Assembly (NCBI GenBank): GCA_024500155.1
Contig: CM044863.1
Span: 9,045,501 to 9,109,500 of the forward strand
Direction: 5' to 3'
DNA length: 64,000 nt
From: Chenopodium formosanum
Taxonomy: Eukaryota > Streptophyta > Magnoliopsida > Caryophyllales > Amaranthaceae
Shown here: positions 42,601 through 55,439 of the stretch, in pieces
How the letters are laid out: every line of letters begins with the position of its first letter
Position numbering within the stretch: the stretch's first letter is position 1
Translations under genes and position numbers: made by a program
Notes under the pieces: model-generated
What the model was told of the DNA's origin: nothing
Databases searched by the model: none
The model's input: the letters and a program-made list of their open reading frames with translations, nothing else

Positions 42601-42800
42601 TCTCCGCGTTTTTAGTTGCTACACTTTCAATTTTACGGTCTTCTAGACAATTTTTAAAACATAAGATATAGAGAGAAAAAAATAAGAGGGACCTATGTGG
42701 ATAGGAGAGAGATAGAGAAAAAAAATGTAAAAAAATTAAAACAATGTTGCAACTAATTAACAACTTCCAAAATAGTAAAGTGTAGTAACTAAAAAACAAA
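42601..42800. mobile_element. Degenerate Stowaway-like MITE
   Basis: TCTCCGCGTTTTTAGTTGCT and AGTAACTAAAAAACAAAAA are roughly inverted, as are the inner ACACTTT/AAAGTGT. Flanks are unclear. Confidence 0.4.
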
Positions 42801-44235
42801 AAATTAATAGTAAAAATTATTCTTTCCAATATAGATTATTGAAAGATTAATTCATAAAGTTTTATAGAGATGACAATAATTTATAAAATTAAATTTTATT
42901 AACACATTAATAAACATATTAAAGATCAAAAATACAAACATTTGCTAGTTCTACACTTCTACACAACCACAAATTAAAGTCTTATTTTGTCAAAAAAAAA
43001 GAAAAAAAAAAAAAAAAAGAAAAAAAATCAATTAAAGTCTTATTTTCTAAGTTGACATCAAGCATTTCCTTTAACAGCAAAAAATTTGACTTCAAGTCTT
43101 CTTACCGTGTTTGAATGTTTGATCATGGGGTCCCTTAAACTTTTACAAATTACAGAATTCAGATTTCACTTCTAATAAGTACTCCGTATTCAAATAATAC
43201 CTCCATATAATTAATACTCTTTATTATAAATAAATGGAGGTAGCTAGTAAATCTATTTCACCCATCGTCCATGTCTATTCTTTGACATGAGCTTAATCAA
43301 ATAAGACATTTCACCCGTGTCTATGCAAAACAAGAGGCCAACTATGAGGGGTTTCAAAACAAATAAATTATCGTGAATTTGAGAACTATCCCAAATCCTA
43401 CAATTGAGCCAAAATCATCATTTAAGTGTGAAGGTACAACTACAAGTATTCTCTTCGTTCTCTTCTGTTTTGGACGTTTGGAATTATGCACAATTATTAA
43501 TTAATTTTGTAAAATTAAGGTTATGCTTTTTTTTGGCAAAATTGAGGTATATTGACATAAATTCAATTATTGAAAGTACAAATTTAGTTTAAAAAAAGGA
43601 ATATTATACATGTAGGGTAAAGAAAGTAGGAAGAAAGTATAAAAGAGATAAGAGAGAAAGTAATAATGAATATTGAAAACCTATTAAAATATTATAAAAA
43701 ATACAATTGCACATGAAAAGTGGAGGGCAATTGAGTATTTAAATTGCAAAGCAAAGGTAAATTTGTCCAAAATTAATGACTATAAAAAGAAAAGATTTTA
43801 AATGTAAAGAATAAAAAGAAACACTCTTAATGGAAACATAAAGAATCTCATGATTCCAATTCAATAAACCTAAAATACAAAGTTTCATATGCGGCTCGCC
43901 ACACCGTGCGACTGTCCACAATTTATTATTATTATTTTTGAACTTTATCTCTCTCCTTTCCTCTCATTTTCTCGAGAATCAATCAGGCAAATTCCAATCG
44001 TCGATAATCAAACAAATTTCAATCGTCATTGTTGGAGATAATCGGATCAGCTTTAGTTAACTTTTTCAATTGAAGGCGGGATTGCAGGATCGATTTCAAT
44101 CGTCGATAGTCGTCTTCGTCGTCTTCGTGGGTGGTTCATTTGTCGATGGTGTTGGTTTTTGGTGGTTTTAAGGGTGGTGTTTTCATTCGTCTATCGGATC
44201 CAGTATGGTGGTTTTTATGGTTTTCATTCGTCTAG
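42801..44235. other. Gene-free spacer
   Basis: A/T-rich. 43080-43140 resembles the phrase GACTTCAAGTCTTCTTACCG found at 58805 and, inverted, at 26240 and 49145. 43935-44230 (CTCTCTCC leader, repeated TTTCAATCGTCG and TTTTCATTCGTCT) has the look of captured 5'-UTR/first-exon DNA inside a Helitron, but no frame is supported. Confidence 0.45.
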
Positions 44236-44433
44236 GGACACGTGGCATGATTACAATTCTTGCCATGGGTTTTAATATATATATAGACTAGTTTTGTGCC
44301 CCGTGCAATGCTCGGGTTGTTTATTAAATTTTGAGATAAATTTTAAATCTATATTCAAATTTCAAAATATATTTCTAATACAAAATTACTTAGGAATTGA
44401 TGTACTTTTGTAACGATTTAAACTATATACTTA

Positions 44434-44622
44434 CCTCCGTTTTTTATTAGTTGACACGTATTCCTTTTTAGGAATTTCTTTTTTGTTGACATGTTTCCTT
44501 TTTGGGTAAGTTTTATACCTTGTTTTTTAAGTGTACCTTACTTGCTTTATCATTCTCTTTCACTCTCTCTCCTCTCCTGTGTGCCTAAATTGAACGTGTC
44601 AACTAAATAGAAACGGAGGAAG
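44434..44622. mobile_element. Stowaway-like MITE
   Basis: CCTCCGTTTTTTATTAGTTG / CAACTAAATAGAAACGGAGG with TA flanks. Confidence 0.8.
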
Positions 44623-44662
44623 TATGTAATATAAGCATGTAAATGACTACTAATAATAGGAA

Positions 44663-44858
44663 AATGTTATACATAGCCCTTAAGGCTACATATAAGCATT
44701 AAATTTACTTGAAAATCGTAAAAAGTTAAGAAATCATCAAAATATAAACACTAATAACACTGATTTACGCGTGTTTTTGTCATAAATTTCTAATTTTATA
44801 CAATTTTCAAGAGTATATTTAATGCTTATATAGAGCCCTTAGAGCTACATATAACATT
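44663..44858. mobile_element. MITE family A copy
   Basis: Inverted AATGTTATACATAGCCCTTA ends. Orthologue of 19700-19895. Confidence 0.7.
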
Positions 44859-45555
44859 ACCTACCAATAATAATAATATTGGTATTTTTTTTAGAGTTAT
44901 AATTTAATATCTTTTTGAATAAAATTATAATTCAATTTATACATATGAAATAGAGTTATAATCTAATATATTTTGAATAAACTTATAATTCAATTTATAC
45001 CTATGAAATATTGGTATTTTATTGAAAATAAAACTCTCAACTTACAATTTTATTCTAAAATTCTATCCAAATTTGATTGAAAATAGAAATCTAAACTAAT
45101 TAATTTATCTTATGAAGTCAATCTAAGTATTTCCAACGTGACGCGACACTTGGCGAAAAATTAAAATGCCAAGTGTCGCTGTCTCATGGACTGACTAAAA
45201 GTTTAGCTTTATATATTAGTTATATGATATGATTATAGATATTAATGATGAAAAAAACATTGTTCTTGGACATTGGCTTCTTCGACAGTTTTACCAAGCC
45301 TGATGTCAAACAAATAACAGACAGTTCTAGCAACCAAGCCTAGGGGTGAGCAAAAATTCTAGGTACCCAAAATTGGAACTGGAACCAGTTAGGAACCGGT
45401 GGGTTCGGATCTAGAATTGGACTCGTTGGTTCTAATTTCGGGTAATAAATTTAGAAACCGGTTGCAACCGGTTCCAATTCAAATTCCCAATTTTTGGACC
45501 CGGAATCGGTTGGGTACCCGACTACCCAATATATATTAAACTAAATACACTTTTG

Positions 45556-45627
<72 letters not shown>

Positions 45628-45630
<3 letters not shown>

Positions 45631-47986
45631 TCATGTAAGAACCCTCCTCTATTTACGAACTCAATCTTATATAAGAACCAATCTCAGCCCTTTATTAGTT
45701 TTAATCTAACCATCTAAAATGATCCTTTAGTAATGACATTTCTGTAATTTTGAAGAGTAACATATAAAAAATTTTAGAACATAGGAAAAAATTTAGAACA
45801 TAAGCAGAAAAAATTTAGAACATAGAAAAAAAATTTAGAACATAAACAAAAAGCCAAAAATTTAGAACATAAGAAAAATAATTTAGAACATAAGTTGAAA
45901 AAATAATTTGATTGATTTTCATGTTTTACTATTAAGTTATTATGGTTTATTTTCGAAAGTTTTTATTATAGAGATAACCTATGTAGGAATTGAACCTACA
46001 TTTTCTATGCATTTGCATAGTCCTCTACCAATTGAGCTAATAGGTTTTAGCATATGTTCTTTTTTTTTTTCATTTACTTACGCCTTTTTATATGTTCTAA
46101 ATTATTTTCCTATCATCTAAACCTTTTCATCCATTACTTTAAATTTTTCTATCGATGCTCTGAATTTTTCGTATATTTCTGAAAATTTTCACCCTATGTT
46201 CTAAATTTTTTCTATCTATAATCTTAAAATTTCTCAATTCTAAAAATTTTCACCCTATGTTCTAAACTTTTTTCTTATGTTCTACTCCGTACATTTTTTC
46301 ACTCTATTTCTAAACTTTTATCCTATATACTAAATTTTTTCACCCTATGTGAGTATGTTCTAAATTTTTTCCCTATGTTCTAAACTTTTTTCCTATGTAC
46401 TAAATTTTTTCGCCCTATGTTCTAAACTTTTTTCCTATGTTCTAAATTTTTTTCACCCTATGTTCTAAATTTTTTTACTATGTTCTAAACCTTTTCTCAT
46501 TTGACCTTTTTTTTTTTATCTATGTTCTAAATTTTTTCCTATGTTCTAAAATTTTCCACCTATGTTCTAAATTTTCTGTCTAAGCTCTAAATATATGTTG
46601 TATTATTTTCATATGTTCTAAATTTTTTCACCTATATGTTCTAAACTTATGTTCTAAATTTCCTTTAATGTTCTAAATTATTTTTCCTATGTTCTACACA
46701 TTTTCTTAAGTTCTAAATTTAATTTCCTATGTTTCTAGATTTTTTAATTTTTTTCTACTTATATTCTAATCTTTTTTCCCTATGTTCTAAAATTTTATGC
46801 TTATGTAAATACTTTCAAATATGGAAAAACTTTAGAACATAATAGAAATACTTTGGAACATAATGAAATACTTTAGAACATAAGGGAAAACTTTAGAACA
46901 TAAGGGAAAAATAATACATAACTTTAATTACCTTTTTCTTCCATAAGTAATTTTTTCATCTTGTATAATAGTAATTTCTTCTTCTAATTTTTCTTCATTT
47001 TGGCCTTGCATTTTGCTGCAATTTTAAGAAATCAAAAACAGTAGTAACATTCCAACATTAGTAATTAGTGCGGAGTAATATAATTTAAACATAGGAATAG
47101 TTGAGAACATGCTGAAAATTAGTTTAGAATATGCTATCATAACAATAGAGTACTAATTTAATTCACTCATTCTTTCGTCAATTCCTATGAAATATAGTAA
47201 TCAATAGGATACTGGAAAGAACAATTCGAAATTGACAGATCTATAATCAATTGTTTGAATTTGAAGAAAAAAAATCAAAAATTGAGAAGTTCTGCTAAGA
47301 TCTGTTCTAAATTGAAACGAACACATAAATCCGCAAAAAAACAAACTGGTGAAATTAATCGCAAAATCAAACATATTAATTCGAACAAAATGAAAAGATT
47401 AGCATATAATTAAACGAAATCAAAAGATAAGCATATAATCGAACAAAGTCAAAAGATTAGCAAAAATCGAACCCTAAATTCGAATCCTAAATACGCAAAA
47501 AATGAACCCTAAATTTGCAAATATCGAACTCAAAAAAAAATCAAACTCCATGCAAAATTTATTAAAATCAAATTAGAAATATCAAACTCATGCAAAATTC
47601 ATGAAAATCAAAACAGAAAAAACGCAAATATCTAATCACAAAAATCACATAGAAAAACTGCAAAATCCAGTTGAACATTATGCTAATTTCATAAAAATTT
47701 GAACAAAATCGAAAAGAAAAACATACAAGAAATTAAATAAAGATCCTTCAAATTGCAATTCTATGGAGATTTTTGGGGGTTTGAGAAGAGAGAAAATGAA
47801 AGATGCGTGAGGAAGAGAGAGAAAGTTAGAGGAGAGAGAAAAATTTGGAAGGTGGCCGGTGGGTGAGGGGTTAGAGAGAGGTTACGTATTTTAATCTTAA
47901 CCGTCCAAAATAACTTAATCGTACGGCTGAGATGGGTTCTTATATAACTAGGGTTCTTATATAAGGAGGAGTTCTTACCGAATCCC
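45628..47986. mobile_element. TIR element with TTCTAAA arrays (right copy)
   Basis: Same plan as 22316-24615: imperfect inverted ends (TGTAAGAACCCTCCTC and GGAGGAGTTCTTACC), a long TATGTTCTAAATTTTTTC array (about 46090-46790), flanking inverted TTTAGAACATAA arrays and the tRNA-like structure. Confidence 0.6.
45975..46046 (-). ncRNA. tRNA-like sequence (right copy)
   Basis: As at 22625-22696, but with a fully paired acceptor stem AACCTAT/ATAGGTT and a better D stem (GCTC/GAGG, outer pair mismatched). The anticodon loop is still six bases. Confidence 0.5.
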
Positions 47987-48651
47987 TATATATATATATA
48001 TATATATAATAAATGTATCTAGTTAGTAAAATTAAAAAAAAAATATTACGGAGTATTAATATCTAACCTAAATAAAATAGCTTCATGCAATCATACATAT
48101 ATAAATATAAGTATTAAATGCTAAAAATGAAAATGGATCAAAATAAGTATTAAATTTGTATTAAAGTTTAATAATTATGTACATAAGTGGGTTCTCGGAA
48201 TCGGACCCGGTACCCGCACGGTTCTAATTCCAATTCTTATAGTTTAGGACTTGGTTAAAGTGGTTCCAATTCCAATTCCGAATTTTAGGACCCGGTACCA
48301 ACCAATTCCGAGTCCGGTTCCTAAAAATTTGACCGGGTACCCGATTTGCTCACCCCTAACCAAGCCTACCATTTATTAAGTCTTATTTGCTCACCAAGTT
48401 GACTTCAAGTCTTTTTTTTAACAAACTTTTTTTTATAAAAAAATGTAAACGTTCTCTCCTTTCATATTCGGAGAACCCCTAGCGTTAAAAAAAATATATA
48501 ACCACTCTTCAACTACGCCCTAGTGGTTGGCGTAGTTGAAAAATGGTTATAAGAGGTCACGTGCCTCGCACATGGTCAGGTTAACCCTGGAAAATAGGGT
48601 CAAATCCTCTTTTTTGACCAAAGGTGTGTCATTGCAAAAAAAAAAAAAATA

Positions 48652-48906
48652 CTTCCTTCGTTTTTCTTTTATTGCACCATAAGTACTTTTATACTATTCA
48701 CTTAATTTCTTTAACCATCATTTGTGATTTATTCATTAGGAAAAACATAGTCTTGTGGGATTTAGTTAGATTCATCTTGAAATTTACTTTTCAAATATCA
48801 AATTTTTATAATTTTTACAAAAGTAAATTGAAGATATTAATAGCTAAAGTAATGCATTGGGAAGTGTGAAATCCCTCATGGTGTAATAAAAAAAGAACGA
48901 AGGAAG
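48652..48906. mobile_element. Stowaway MITE, 255 bp (uninterrupted orthologue)
   Basis: CTTCCTTCGTTTTTCTTTTA...GAACGAAGGAAG with TA flanks (48650-48651, 48907-48908). It is the empty site for the 427-bp MITE at 25493. Confidence 0.88.
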
Positions 48907-49362
48907 TATAATAATATAAAAAATAAATAAATAAATAAATTATAAGGTGATTTCTTGGGAAAAAAAATGTCTTATAAAAGGTGGTTTTTTTGAAAATGTA
49001 TTATTTCATATGTCTAACCGTAGGCTTGTAGTTTGTTTGTTGTTTCCTCTTTTGATTGTTTCAGTCGAAGGAGTTTCAAAAGGACCATAAAATTTGAATT
49101 TTCCAATTTGAAAAAGTGTAAGGGACCCTATTATCAAACACGGTAAGAAGACTTGAAGTCAACTTTTTTGTTGTTAAGGAAAAGACTTGAAGTCAACTTA
49201 ATTAGTGAGCAAATAAGCCTTTTGTATGGAAACTACGTAGTAGCCGCGTAATGTCCGAAATGTTAAGTCAGTACATTTATGTTAAAAATGATTAATATTG
49301 GAGGGGATTAAAATAAAAAAGTGTTGTATGTGGCTAGTCATACAGTGTGTCTAAATATAATC

Positions 49363-49647
49363 CCACGAAGGTCGAGTTTGATTGCATGACCAGTTCGGTT
49401 GCTACAACGGATGTCACGCCATTGACAACAATTTTTTTTTATCATCATCATCTCCCCAAGAAGACAGCCGGCCGCAATGATTGACTTGAATGCCCTCTTT
49501 GAATTTCAGCAAAGCTTTTCTCTCTTTCTCAATACACATGATGTTGTTGTAGTGGCTGCTAAGGGTATCATGTATCAAGCCCATGAGCAACACAACTACG
49601 TAGGAAAATAGTAAAAACCAAGAAAGGAGGAGTTGATTAGAATTCAT
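49363..49647 (-). pseudogene. RLP N-terminal fragment (right copy)
   Basis: Same signal peptide and cap as 28740-29024, but an A run of nine bases (49432-49440) replaces AACAAAAA, a 1-bp gain that shifts the frame just before NCCQW and ends translation six codons later. The Trp codon itself is intact. It breaks off at the same DLRG point as the left copy. Confidence 0.88.
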
Positions 49648-50960
49648 TGTCAGCCAACTTTGGTTAGATCAATGAATGTATGAGAGTGAAAGGAATTTGT
49701 AGTGGACTTAAAAGTTCTTGTTCCAAGGAAAGTTTTTAGTCATAATGTATCAACTTGGATTAGTAGAAATGGCCTAAAAAATTCTTAAACAGATCTAACT
49801 TTTTTTTTTTTTTTTTTTGAAGACTTAAACAGATCTAACTCGTAAGTTATTTATTTCCAAATAACAGTCTCACTAAAATGCACCCATCCATGTTAATAGA
49901 CGAGATTAAAAGTGTTAAAACCGATTTGATCCGAAATCGATCAATAAAAACCGATCCGACCCAATCGATCCACAACTTCGTAACTTGTTACCTGACTTTA
50001 TTTTGACTCATTTTGGGGGTAATGAACCCTAAAATCATAACGGGATATTTTTTGGCATGCATATTGAAAAAATAAAATTAAAATTTAATACACTGGTTCT
50101 GGCAAGAATTGTGGCCGAAAATCTTACTAAGGCACGCTTTGCACCCAACTCATTAGTTTGTGGTGTTTTGGCTACTACGCAAAGTATAAGGTTATGTCCC
50201 TTAAAAAAAATAAAGTGTGATGCACTAAGGGGTGCACCCAAGCCATAATTTAGAGTGTTGAGGTCAATTTGTCCTTTTATTTATTATTTATCTTCCTTAA
50301 TATTATTTTGTCTTCAAATACATAACGTAAACGAACTTTGTAAATTTTGTAAATAATCACTCCTCAAAATACCATATTTAGAAGTAATCACCCTTTTTCA
50401 ATATTTCATAATACCACCATGCACTAAACATAAAAATAAAAAAAGTTAGATTTTACATCCACTTAACAAAAGTTTCATCAATATTTGTGTCAAAACTCGT
50501 TCTATCTATTAAGATCTGGGTGGTCATTTTAGCCCTTTAAATTAAATTTAAAATTAGAATGAGAAAATTATTATTGGAAATGTCTCGTTTTAAATTCCAT
50601 GTTAATATATAATTACCTCGGCATGCTTAAACACAAAATAAGGCATTTTCTATATCGTGTTTCAATTTAACCTCAAATTAAATGCCTCAAAACACTTTTT
50701 TTTTTTTAGGTATTGAAATCTAACTTTTTTTTATTTTAAGAGGTGTCTTGGTGTATTAAAATATTGAAAAAGGGTAGATTTTTAATTACTCCGATCCGTG
50801 TTTTTAATTGTTATACTTTGAATGCCACATAATTGTAGACAATATAACCGACCTAAATAAAATAATAGGTGAATGGAGTAGTTGAAATATAAAAAAGTTG
50901 TAAAAGAAAGATAGTTTATATAGATAATAGTTTATTGAAAAGTAATGAATATGAGCAAAA
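49648..50960. other. Duplicated gene-free DNA
   Basis: Matches 29025-30500 without the Tourist MITE. A T run (49801-49818) sits beside a small duplication of AAACAGATCTAACT. No gene. Confidence 0.5.
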
Positions 50961-50965
50961 GAAAC

Positions 50966-51401
50966 TGTTTCTGGAAACAGAATGCTCCTGGGAGTCTTAG
51001 GGTAATAAGGGTAATCAAGATGTCCTAGAGCTATGTCCAATGATTGTCCGAATGTCCCTCAGCTATGTCTTGCTGTCCGAGAGCTAGGCCTGCAAAAGAG
51101 AAAGAAGGTTAACTGCCCCGGGGGTGTGACCCGGGAAAGCCCCTCCGATGCTTAAGTCAGCGAATGTACTTTCTAGAGAGAGAAAGTAGAGAGAGAAGAT
51201 TAGAGAATTAGGAAAAAGTTACCATCATCAATGATTGGAGAGCTATTTATAGATGTACTTTCAGGTGGCAGAAGTTGTACTTAATTGGATAGATTAGGGG
51301 TAAATCCGTACTTTGCTCTGACTAATGATGGGCTGAATCATGGAGGGGTATTTTCGTAATTCCGGGTCACTGGGCTTAGGACAATGGACTAGGCCCAAAC
51401 A
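50966..51401 (-). repeat. 3' LTR (left), 436 bp
   Basis: Reads TGTTTGGGCCTAGTCC...GAAACA on the minus strand. Reads identical to the other LTR by line-by-line comparison. Confidence 0.93.
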
Positions 51402-53165
51402 TTTAGCCCCACGCGTGATGTGGAACGAGATCGCATGAAGTTCGGATATCACGCGGAATATAGATGAGAGAAGTTGTCACATATGCTGAAGTAAATCCCG
51501 AGGCGTACCTGAGGGCTAAAACGAACCCCAAGGGTATCCGAGGGCTAAAAAGAGCCCCAAGCGACTTGCAAGGGTACCAGCCCCAAGCAATGCATAGAAG
51601 GTACTTTAATTCAGATAATTGAGCAGTTTTGAGGGCTAAGCCTGATGATGGCTTAGGGGTAACCGATGAAATTTCCATTTTCAGAATATTTTCTTCAGGT
51701 TGAGCTCCATGTATTTTGCTGGAGGCATGTCTTATCTCCATTTTTAATGAGCTAGGGATTTCTAGAGACAATCTGATGATGATTCCCTGCTAACTGGTAA
51801 TTAAGCTTAATCCTTCAATGGTGACTTTCTGGGATCAAGGATCACTTAGGCCCATTTGAACCAGGGTTTTTAGGAATTGTCATCTCCTTAGCTTTGAACA
51901 TATGAACTCCCCCTTCACACTACTTGCTTTTCATTTCTCATTTGCCTTAGAGAAAATTCTTAAAAATTCTCCCAACTTTCTCCCAAGTTCTTGAGAGTTT
52001 GAGTGTTCAAGTCACATCAATCGGTGTTCATCGGCTAGGGGTGTTATAATTGGTTTTTCGAATTTTGGGGTTTGTGTTTGATTTTTGAGGGGGTTTTCCT
52101 GGTACTGCCGAGTGATGTGAGGGAGAGCCGAGGGCTGAGGGGGTGTCCTGCATTACTTTCTGGGTGTCCGGCGCACCGAGGGGGTGCGTGGTGCGCGGCG
52201 TGCGGAGGGCAGCCCGGGGTTAGGAGAGAAATACGGGTGGGAGGTGTGATATGGGAGAGAGGCTGAAAGAGAGAGTCGAAAGGGTTGAGGGCTGCTAGTG
52301 ATGCGAGAGAGCCGAAAGGGTTGAGCATTCAGACCCTTAGGTATCCTTAGTTGAGGGAGGCGCGAGAGTGAGAGGAGCTGAGGCTTGCTCTTGGCCGAGA
52401 GGGTAGACGCATGTCCGAGGGGGTCATTGTGCTGCTGACGGGATTAGGCGTATGTGCCGAGGGGATAGCTGTACGGAGGCCGAGGGGGTTTCGGGTTTTA
52501 CTCGGGTTTTGCCTTCGAGTTCTGTGTCAAAGGGGTGTGAGGCCGAGGGAGCTGCGGGCGCGTGCTGAGCGCTCGGCTAAGGTGAGAGAGGGATGTGAGG
52601 CCTGAAGGTTTTAATGTTGGCCGAAAGGGTGAGGGATAACGGCCTAGGGGTATTTCAGGCCGAATGAGTGAGTGAGGAGAGAGAGAGCTGAGAAGAGCCG
52701 AGGGCTCGGCTGGGCTTGCTAGGCCGAGGGGGTCACCTATTGAGAATTCTTGTGAAAACCCAAGTAAAGTGAAAGCGGAGGGATGTGCTCGGTTAGCTCG
52801 GTCATGCCGAGGAGAGCGAAAGGTGCCGAGAGATGCCGAGGTGCGCGAGGGTGAGAGATGTTTGGGAGAGGAAACATAGTTGAGAGCTTTGGGTTTAACT
52901 TAGGCTTTGAGGTGAGGTAAGTCAAGGAGAGAGCTTAAGTGTTTTGGTTTTTACTTGGTGATTTTTTGTGCTGCTAGCCGAGAGAGTAGCTGCGCGCGTG
53001 AGATTTTTTGCGAGGCATGAGAGAGAGAAAGATTAGTGAGGCCGAAAGGGTTGATGGGCAGTGCCAAGAGGTTTTACTTCGGGTTTTTAAGTTTTTCCCC
53101 TTAGGAACCTGTGAGTCAGGGCAATGCCGGAGAGAGAGAGAGTTTCTTGTGAGGTTTTACTTCGG

Positions 53166-53370
53166 CTTAGCTGGGTGTTACCCCGGGGTGAGGCAATATT
53201 GAGTGTGCTACCCCGGGGTGAGGGAGCAATATTGAGTGAGAGGGAGAGCTATACCCCGGGGTGAGGGAGCTATACCCCGGGGTGAGGGAGTATTGAGTGA
53301 GAGGGAGAGCTATACCCCGGGGTGAGGGAGCTATACCCCGGGGTGAGGGAGTATTGAGTGAGAGTGAGAA
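53166..53370. repeat. Tandem repeat R1 in the retrotransposon
   Basis: About six copies of TACCCCGGGGTGAGG in a compound 20/60-bp period with TATTGAGTGAGAGGGAG. Confidence 0.9.
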
Positions 53371-53503
53371 GAGGGCATGCTCTCTGGGGTGTTAAGGTAG
53401 TTTGATTGTCACCCCTAGGTGAGGGAGGAGTGAGCGAAGGTGAGAGGAGGGCATGCTCTCCGGGGTGTTGCTACCCCTAGATCTCGACATTTTTGAAGTC
53501 CGA

Positions 53504-53820
53504 GAACTTTTGTACCCTAGCCGGAGGAACTTTGAGAATAAAAACCCAAGAAACTTTGTACCCCGGGGCGAAGGTGCTTTGACAACAAAACCAAGTGCTT
53601 CATACCCCTAGGCTGAGGTACTTTTAAGAACAAAACCAAGTGCTTTATACCCCTAGGCGGAGGTACCTTGAGAAATAAACCAAATGCTTTAACCCCCAGG
53701 CGGAGGTATCTTGAGAAATAAACCAAGTGTCCTATACCCCCAGAAGATAAAACTTTGAGAAATAAAAAGTCAAGAAGATTTATACCCCAAGTCGAGGTAC
53801 TCTTTCAAAATAACCCCAAG
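53504..53820. repeat. Tandem repeat R2
   Basis: About six diverged units of about 52 bp, each with TACCCC(T/C)AGGCGGAGGTA and TTGAGAAATAAACCAAG. Confidence 0.85.
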
Positions 53821-53829
53821 AACTTTATA

Positions 53830-54085
53830 CCTTTGGCGGAGGGAGACGATGTTGAGAGAGTGATTGAATAGCCCGAGCGGAGGGAGACCAAGATGAGAGA
53901 GTGATGAATAGGCTAAGCGGATAGAGGCCAAGCTGAGAGAGTGATTGAATAGGCCGATCGGAGGGAGGCCAAGCTGAGAGAGTGATGAATAGGCCAAGCG
54001 GATAGAGGCCAAGTTGAGAGAGTGATTGAATAGGCCGAGCGAATGGAGGCCTAGATGAGAGAATAAATCAATAGGCCGAGTGGAG
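53830..54085. repeat. Tandem repeat R3
   Basis: About six units of about 42 bp: GAGAGTGATTGAATAGGCCG then AGCGGAGGGAGGCCAAG. Confidence 0.85.
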
Positions 54086-54449
54086 GGAGTAAAAAGCCAA
54101 CTTTAGGCTGGGAGATGCCGATGGGCTTGACTTGTCATGTTGAGGCCTCCTCTAGGCCGAGGGCCTAGCTTCAAGTATCAAGAGCGTGCTCAAGCTGGGT
54201 CTATTAGCCAAGATCTCGGCATGCATTCTCTTTGCTAAAAATTACCCAAGGTTGAGGGGTGATATAGATAAGCCGGGAGCTGAGCCTTAGATAGCGACGT
54301 TGAGTGCCTGGGGTATGCCTTGTTTTTGAGTTTGTCACAAACCCAAGATAATTATTTTTCTCCTAATTGAAGCTTGATGATTATTTCTAACTTTTGAATT
54401 TTGTTGATGTTGTAGAAGCTAGTCCCCGGGGTGCACTTGATGAGAGGTA

Positions 54450-54960
54450 TGCTATTCCAATCATAGGGATAAGCTAGGGACGGAGAAGTACATTATCCCC
54501 AATCTTGAGATAGATTGAGGGCTAAACGGGCCCCTTGTTATATATGTATGAGAGCTAGACTATCCCAACTTTTAGAATAGGCCGAGCAGAAGTACGTTAT
54601 CCCAAATCTTGAGATAGGTTGAGGGCTAAACGAGCCCCTTGTTATATATGTATGAGAGCTAGGCTATCCCAACTTTTAGGATAGGCCGAGGAGAAGTACG
54701 TTATCCCAAATCTTGAGATAGTTTGAGGGCTAAACAAGCCCCTTGTTTTATATGTATGAGATGTAGGTTATCCCAACTTTTGGGATAGGCCGAGGGTTGA
54801 ACGAACCCTAAGTTTTAGATGTATAAGAGGTAGGCTATCCCAACTTTTGGGATAGGATGAGGGGCTAATGGAGCCCAAAGTTAAAGATGTATGAGAGCTG
54901 GGGTATCCCGTCTTTTAGGATAGGCTGAGGGCTAAACGAGCCATTTTTTATTTAAGCGAT
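54450..54960. repeat. Tandem repeat R4
   Basis: About five units of about 110 bp: TTATCCCAAATCTTGAGATA, GAGGGCTAAACGAGCCC, TATGTATGAGAGCTAG, GCTATCCCAACTTTTAGGAT. Confidence 0.85.
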
Positions 54961-55439
54961 TCGCCAGGACACTATCTCAAACATTGAGTATAAGCTAGCA
55001 TCTTGCCCCAAACATTGGAACAAATTTGTTATTGATAACGTTAGTTAGCGACCCGGGGTGTCTTGTACAAAGGATGGCCCGGTGCTTTTTGAGAAGATAA
55101 TGAACTCCCGAGATTTTAGAGCTTTAGGAAGCTATGTAGATAACCAACCCGAAAAATGAAAATGATGCACTATTAAAATAAATATCTTCTAGTATAAGCT
55201 CTTATTGCCCCTAGGGCATCATTGTCATTTGAGAAGTTGCTCAGACACAACGTCTTAAGTCCGCATTCCAAGCATATCGGTTGCAGGCTCCAACTTGTAG
55301 ATATTCATGATAGATGGGGAAGGATAGCTGAGGACCTTTCTATTTGGAACTTGTGAGTGGAAGACCCTCGAGTGAATGACCTCCTTGATCTTGTAAAGTT
55401 CATCTTTAAGAGGGATGCTTGCACCTTAGCATTACTCTT

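Larger units (their letters stand above)
44288..45248 (-). mobile_element. Helitron (minus), right copy, uninterrupted
   Basis: CTAG then TTTTGTGCCCCGTGCAATGC at the left; GATATTAATGA then T at the right. 961 bp. Contains a Stowaway (44434-44622) and a family-A MITE (44663-44858). It is the empty site for the CACTA of the left copy. Confidence 0.8.
45341..48358. mobile_element. hAT element (3.0 kb) with nested TIR element, right copy
   Basis: TAGGGGTGAGCAAAA...TTTGCTCACCCCTA with ACCAAGCC duplicated (45333-45340, 48359-48366). The ends are better preserved than in the left copy. The nested element runs 45628-47986, between AT tracts at 45557-45627 and 47987-48009. Confidence 0.88.

Noticed and set aside
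51403..51771. 122-codon minus-strand frame at the 3' end of the LTR retrotransposon
   Set aside because: It begins downstream of where pol would be and has no recognisable motif. It lies in non-coding interior DNA.
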